This document shows, in pieces, positions 61,269-64,000 of a DNA stretch of 64,000 nucleotides (positions within the stretch are counted from its first letter, which is position 1; every line of letters begins with the position of its first letter). The translations under genes and the position numbers were made by a program. The stretch covers positions 62,001 through 126,000 of the forward strand of contig NZ_OY781460.1 of the NCBI RefSeq assembly GCF_963676855.1, read 5' to 3'. Origin of the DNA: an uncultured Anaeromusa sp. Its GTDB lineage: Bacteria > Bacillota > Negativicutes > Anaeromusales > Anaeromusaceae. The notes beneath the pieces are model-generated. The model was not told the DNA's origin, ran no database searches, and worked only from the letters and a program-made list of their open reading frames with translations.

Positions 61269-62147
61269 TCAGTATTTTGCTTGCAAACCAATAAGTGTAG
61301 TACCTCCAAGGTTACCTGACAGATACGCCACATTAAACTCTATATTCTTATCAATCTTAACTCCGGCGCCATAGGTCATTGCACCATGGTAATTGCCAAT
61401 TCGAGCGCGAACTTCATTGCTGATCTTGTGCTCAACGCCGATAGAGTACTCTGTTTTAGAATCCTCGCTCGGGTTAACATCATATGCATCAAAGGCGATT
61501 ATCGTTTTTTTATCTGGACGGTACGCAACACCCGGACGATAATTGCGTTCCATTTCACCATTGCCAAAAAGAGTTTTCGGTTTATTAGCGTCTTGAATTA
61601 ACATCCCATAGGACCACTTGCCTGCAGTACCTAAAAAGCCTAAGTCTATACCGGTGTTACTACCGCTATAGCTTTTCGACTGGTCGACTCCGTTAATTGT
61701 GCCATTGGAAGCACGTTCCGTGACTTGCCGTACATTGATCCCCACAGCAAAGTTATCAGAGACCTTGGTACCATAAGAGAGCGTAAACCAATCACTTTTG
61801 TAGTTTGTAAATCCATTCGAAGAATCTCCAAAATACGAAGTATCCCGGTTATTAGTATAATGAAAACCAATTCCAGAAATGCCTTTTTTGAGAGGCGTAA
61901 CGAATTCAACAACGTCGATATAGTTAATGTCATCTCGGTTATTGGTTGCGCGCTGTATACCGATCTCAGTTTCCTTGATATTAGACAACCCCGCAGGATT
62001 CCAGTAAACTGTGTTTACGTCATCCGCAACAGCGATAAACGCTCCGCCCATCCCCATGGCGCGAACGCCATAACAAGCAAATGCAGGCGTACTTGAACCG
62101 AACACAAGCGAAATCGTAGTCAAAATCCCAATAACCTTTTTCATCAT
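61269..62147 (-). CDS. Outer-membrane beta-barrel protein, PorV/OMPP1-like
   Basis: A 292-residue protein with signal peptide (about 1-24, ending AFAC-like) and the motif RAMGMGGAFIAVADDVNTVY, then WNPAGL, shared by PorV, UPF0164 and FadL-type proteins. Repeated amphipathic strands with aromatic residues (WFTLSYGTKV, NFAVGINVRQV, WSYGMLIQDA) run to a C-terminal GLQAKY, an aromatic-ended barrel strand. The start is ATG 62147 or 62144 after GGAGGA. Function unknown; it supports the presence of an outer membrane. Confidence 0.82.
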   Translation of the reverse strand: MMKKVIGILTTISLVFGSSTPAFACYGVRAMGMGGAFIAVADDVNTVYWNPAGLSNIKETEIGIQRATNNRDDINYIDVVEFVTPLKKGISGIGFHYTNNRDTSYFGDSSNGFTNYKSDWFTLSYGTKVSDNFAVGINVRQVTERASNGTINGVDQSKSYSGSNTGIDLGFLGTAGKWSYGMLIQDANKPKTLFGNGEMERNYRPGVAYRPDKKTIIAFDAYDVNPSEDSKTEYSIGVEHKISNEVRARIGNYHGAMTYGAGVKIDKNIEFNVAYLSGNLGGTTLIGLQAKY

Positions 62148-62426
62148 ACTCTCCTCCAATATAGTTCTTGTTTATATTGAATAATTCTTCAACTCACCAC
62201 AACATCATATGCTAAACCCAATTGTTTTACCTTCATTCCCCAAAAGAGCGAAAATTCCTGCTAAGCCGCTTAATTTAGACGGGAATTCTACTTTCGTCCT
62301 TACATTACGTTTGCCGCCTTTAGCAAGACAATATTCTAACCCCACGTTTGCGTACACCACTGACCAAAAGAGGTTCTTGTAAAAAAGAAGCGAATGAATA
62401 AAAATAAAATCACGGGAGGTTTTATC

Positions 62427-63206
62427 TTGAAAACTGTAGTACATACTATAACCATAGCATTCGTATTTTTACTTTTCTTCAACACATTTACTTATGCACA
62501 ATCTTCAAATGAACTTTATCAATTTTCTACCATCAATGCTCTCTTGCAAGGAGTTTATGATGGGGAACTAACAATTAAGGATTTAAAGAATCAGGGCTCT
62601 TTTGGCATCGGGACTTTAAATGGGCTAGACGGAGAATTAATTGGCCTAGACGGCGACTATTATCAAGTAAAAGCCAATGGAGACGTATTGAAGCTAACGG
62701 ATGATGCTAAAATTCCATTCGCAACCTCCTTAAACTTTAAATCCGACAGGGTTGCCAAGTTTCATGATTTGGATTACGAAAACTTACAAAAATCTTTAGA
62801 TCAAATGAAAAGCGACACCAACTATTTCTACGCCATACGCATTGATGGAGTTTTTACAAAGGTTCTAACAAGAGCGATACCAAAACAAAGCAAACCCTAT
62901 AAACCATTAGCTGAAGCGGCAAAAGACCAGCATGTATTTGAGCTTAACAACATTAAAGGCACCGTCATTGGATTTTGGTTCCCGCAATATATTAATGGGA
63001 TTAATGTTCCTGGCTATCACCTGCATTTTATTTCCGAAGACCGTAAATTTGGCGGACACATTTTGACAGCCTCCTTGCAATCCGGCAACGTGCAGATGGC
63101 TCACATCCATGCATTTCGCATGGAATTACCCCAAGGTACGAGTGATTTCGGAACCGCTGCTCTAAATAAAGACTATAGTAAAGAACTAAAAGCAATTGAA
63201 CAGTAG
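62427..63206 (+). CDS. budA: Exported acetolactate decarboxylase
   Basis: A 259-residue enzyme converting 2-acetolactate to acetoin. STINALLQGVYDGELTIKDL, GSFGIGTLNGLDGELIGLDG and the zinc-binding GYHLHFISEDRKFGGHIL are family marks. It carries a signal peptide (LKTVVHTITIAFVFLLFFNT), as in some Bacillus enzymes, so it acts outside the cytoplasm. The start TTG at 62427 is chosen because GGGAGG lies seven bases before it and the signal peptide begins there; an ATG at 62394 has a poor site. Confidence 0.92.
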   Translation: MKTVVHTITIAFVFLLFFNTFTYAQSSNELYQFSTINALLQGVYDGELTIKDLKNQGSFGIGTLNGLDGELIGLDGDYYQVKANGDVLKLTDDAKIPFATSLNFKSDRVAKFHDLDYENLQKSLDQMKSDTNYFYAIRIDGVFTKVLTRAIPKQSKPYKPLAEAAKDQHVFELNNIKGTVIGFWFPQYINGINVPGYHLHFISEDRKFGGHILTASLQSGNVQMAHIHAFRMELPQGTSDFGTAALNKDYSKELKAIEQ

Positions 63207-63240
63207 TCGGATATAACAGACCGATTATTTTAGAATACAA

Positions 63241-63284
63241 AACTCCTGCAAAAATTCACTCTAGAATTCTTGCAGGAGTTTTTG
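63241..63284 (+). terminator. Terminator of budA
   Basis: AACTCCTGCAAAAATT and AATTCTTGCAGGAGTT pair with one mismatch and an 8-base loop, then TTTTT. Confidence 0.85.
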
Positions 63285-63447
63285 GCGTTACCAGTGATCT
63301 TTATTTTCTTCCATGGGAGCACGAAAATCGCCCCCCCGCTCCAAAAGGAACGTCCCCGTTGTCCTATATTCTAGCATAATAGAGGGGTTGCCTATTTATT
63401 GACTTTTTAGTGGTTTCGGACGATCCCTCCGCTTTTTACCACGCCAA

Positions 63448-64000
63448 TCAGAAATCAAATAAACTGCCGATCGCGCCGTCAACAACCCTCTGTGCAGCAG
63501 CTTCAAGTGCAGCATCCGTCGCTTTTTGCAACGGGTCGGTTTGATTTACGGCGGTGTTATTGTTTATCCCGCTTTCCAGCGCTTCAAAACTGCCGCACTT
63601 AGTGTAACCGGCCGGTATTGTAAATAAAGAATCGTCCTGTGGACCGATTTGATGATTTTGATAAACTGTAACAAAGGAATACCCTTTCACATCACTTTGG
63701 TACTTGAGCGTACACTGGGATACCGGATCAACCCACTCCGTTTGAACATACGTGTAGTTTGAATCCGGATATACCGAAGTAATACGCACTTTTTGTACTG
63801 TTACTCCATTTAGTTGCTCCATACCGACCAGCTCTTTTTTTCGAGTGAACTTTTGCGACTCAGACTCATAGTATTTGTTGTTTTTCAAATACCAAGTACG
63901 TTCGGTGATCACACCATTCTTTTTTTCATACTTGCAGATTGTCGTACTCCCTTGGACAACACCACTCACATTCTGCGTCCGACACCAGCCATTTTTCGTC
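63448..64000 (-). CDS. Protein of unknown function, C-terminal part (cut by window edge)
   Basis: 184 codons are open to the right edge, beginning TKNGWCRTQNVSGVVQGSTT on the minus strand; the N-terminus is outside. The middle (RITSVYPDSNYTYVQTEWVD, FVTVYQNHQIGPQDDSLFTI, PAGYTKC) looks like the beta-rich outer-membrane lipoprotein-sorting/DUF4412-type fold of exported proteins. The end is alanine-rich and helical. No certain family. Confidence 0.65.
   Translation of the reverse strand, partial: TKNGWCRTQNVSGVVQGSTTICKYEKKNGVITERTWYLKNNKYYESESQKFTRKKELVGMEQLNGVTVQKVRITSVYPDSNYTYVQTEWVDPVSQCTLKYQSDVKGYSFVTVYQNHQIGPQDDSLFTIPAGYTKCGSFEALESGINNNTAVNQTDPLQKATDAALEAAAQRVVDGAIGSLFDF

Noticed and set aside
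62205..62444. Minus-strand frame between the outer-membrane protein and budA genes
   Set aside because: Overlaps the budA start region; low-complexity, no ribosome site.
1..64000. CRISPR arrays, tRNA and rRNA genes, prophage, integron attC sites
   Set aside because: Looked for repeated spacers, tRNA-like ends and phage structural genes by eye; none seen.

Overview
This 64 kb window looks like a chromosome segment of an anaerobic, diderm Firmicute of the class Negativicutes. An amino-acid-fermenting Sporomusaceae such as an Anaeromusa relative is my inference; the class is better supported than the genus. The reasons are Firmicutes-type Shine-Dalgarno sequences and rho-independent terminators alongside outer-membrane genes: a Kdo transferase (waaA), an OMPP1/PorV-like beta-barrel protein and exported AMIN-amidase. 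Fermentative enzymes fit too: D-serine ammonia-lyase, L-cysteine desulfidase, methylmalonyl-CoA decarboxylase and acetolactate decarboxylase. No rRNA, tRNA, CRISPR array or prophage was seen.

Layout. 1-1.7 kb: start of a P-type cation ATPase, a small protein and a diguanylate cyclase. 2.2-7.0 kb: a four-gene mannose-type operon (GH130 phosphorylase, GT4, alpha/alpha-toroid protein, ManC). 7.1-16.0 kb: a RiPP cluster with a three-gene NHLM-type export operon, a radical SAM/SPASM maturase and two divergent Nif11-leader precursors whose cores share Cys-X11-Cys. 16-18.2 kb: two exported hydrolases. 18.5-24.2 kb: an N-acyl-D-amino-acid/D-serine operon (dsdA, ridA, D-aminoacylase, MFS) with a divergent XRE-cupin regulator and an eight-site heptamer array between them. 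24.4-27.8 kb: an AGCS symporter, a broken LysR gene and a Fic protein. 28-31.6 kb: a binding protein coupled to a GGDEF-EAL enzyme. 31.7-35.5 kb: a cyuP-cyuA-ridA operon with an XRE regulator and two perfect 17-bp operators.

35.6-44.1 kb is a defence-like island: thyX, a Rossmann-like protein, an ATPase, an HD phosphohydrolase and an m5C methyltransferase in one tight array, followed by an FRG-domain gene split by an IS3-family element. The split can be reconstructed exactly (3-bp target duplication, reading frame restored). 44.3-47.5 kb: AraC regulator, DUF1016 nuclease and fabF. The nuclease gene sits between two exact 20-bp copies of the fabF 3' end, the mark of a one-gene mobile cassette. 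47.8-52.6 kb: waaA, an acyltransferase remnant, a TetR/methyltransferase pair and a GGDEF protein. 52.9-64 kb: exported hydrolases and small membrane proteins, a phosphatase that apparently starts at ATT, a 27-codon hydrophobic peptide gene with its own promoter, terminator and opposing promoter (type I toxin-antitoxin-like), a DUF4127 protein, an amidase, scpB, an outer-membrane protein, budA and a partial gene at the right edge.

How the genes fit together. Both RidA genes sit beside a PLP or Fe-S lyase that releases 2-aminoacrylate, the intermediate RidA detoxifies. The RiPP cluster has precursors, maturase, leader peptidase and exporter in one place. The newest-looking biology is the RiPP pair, the DUF1016 cassette, the MTase-HD-ATPase-Rossmann array and the small toxin locus.
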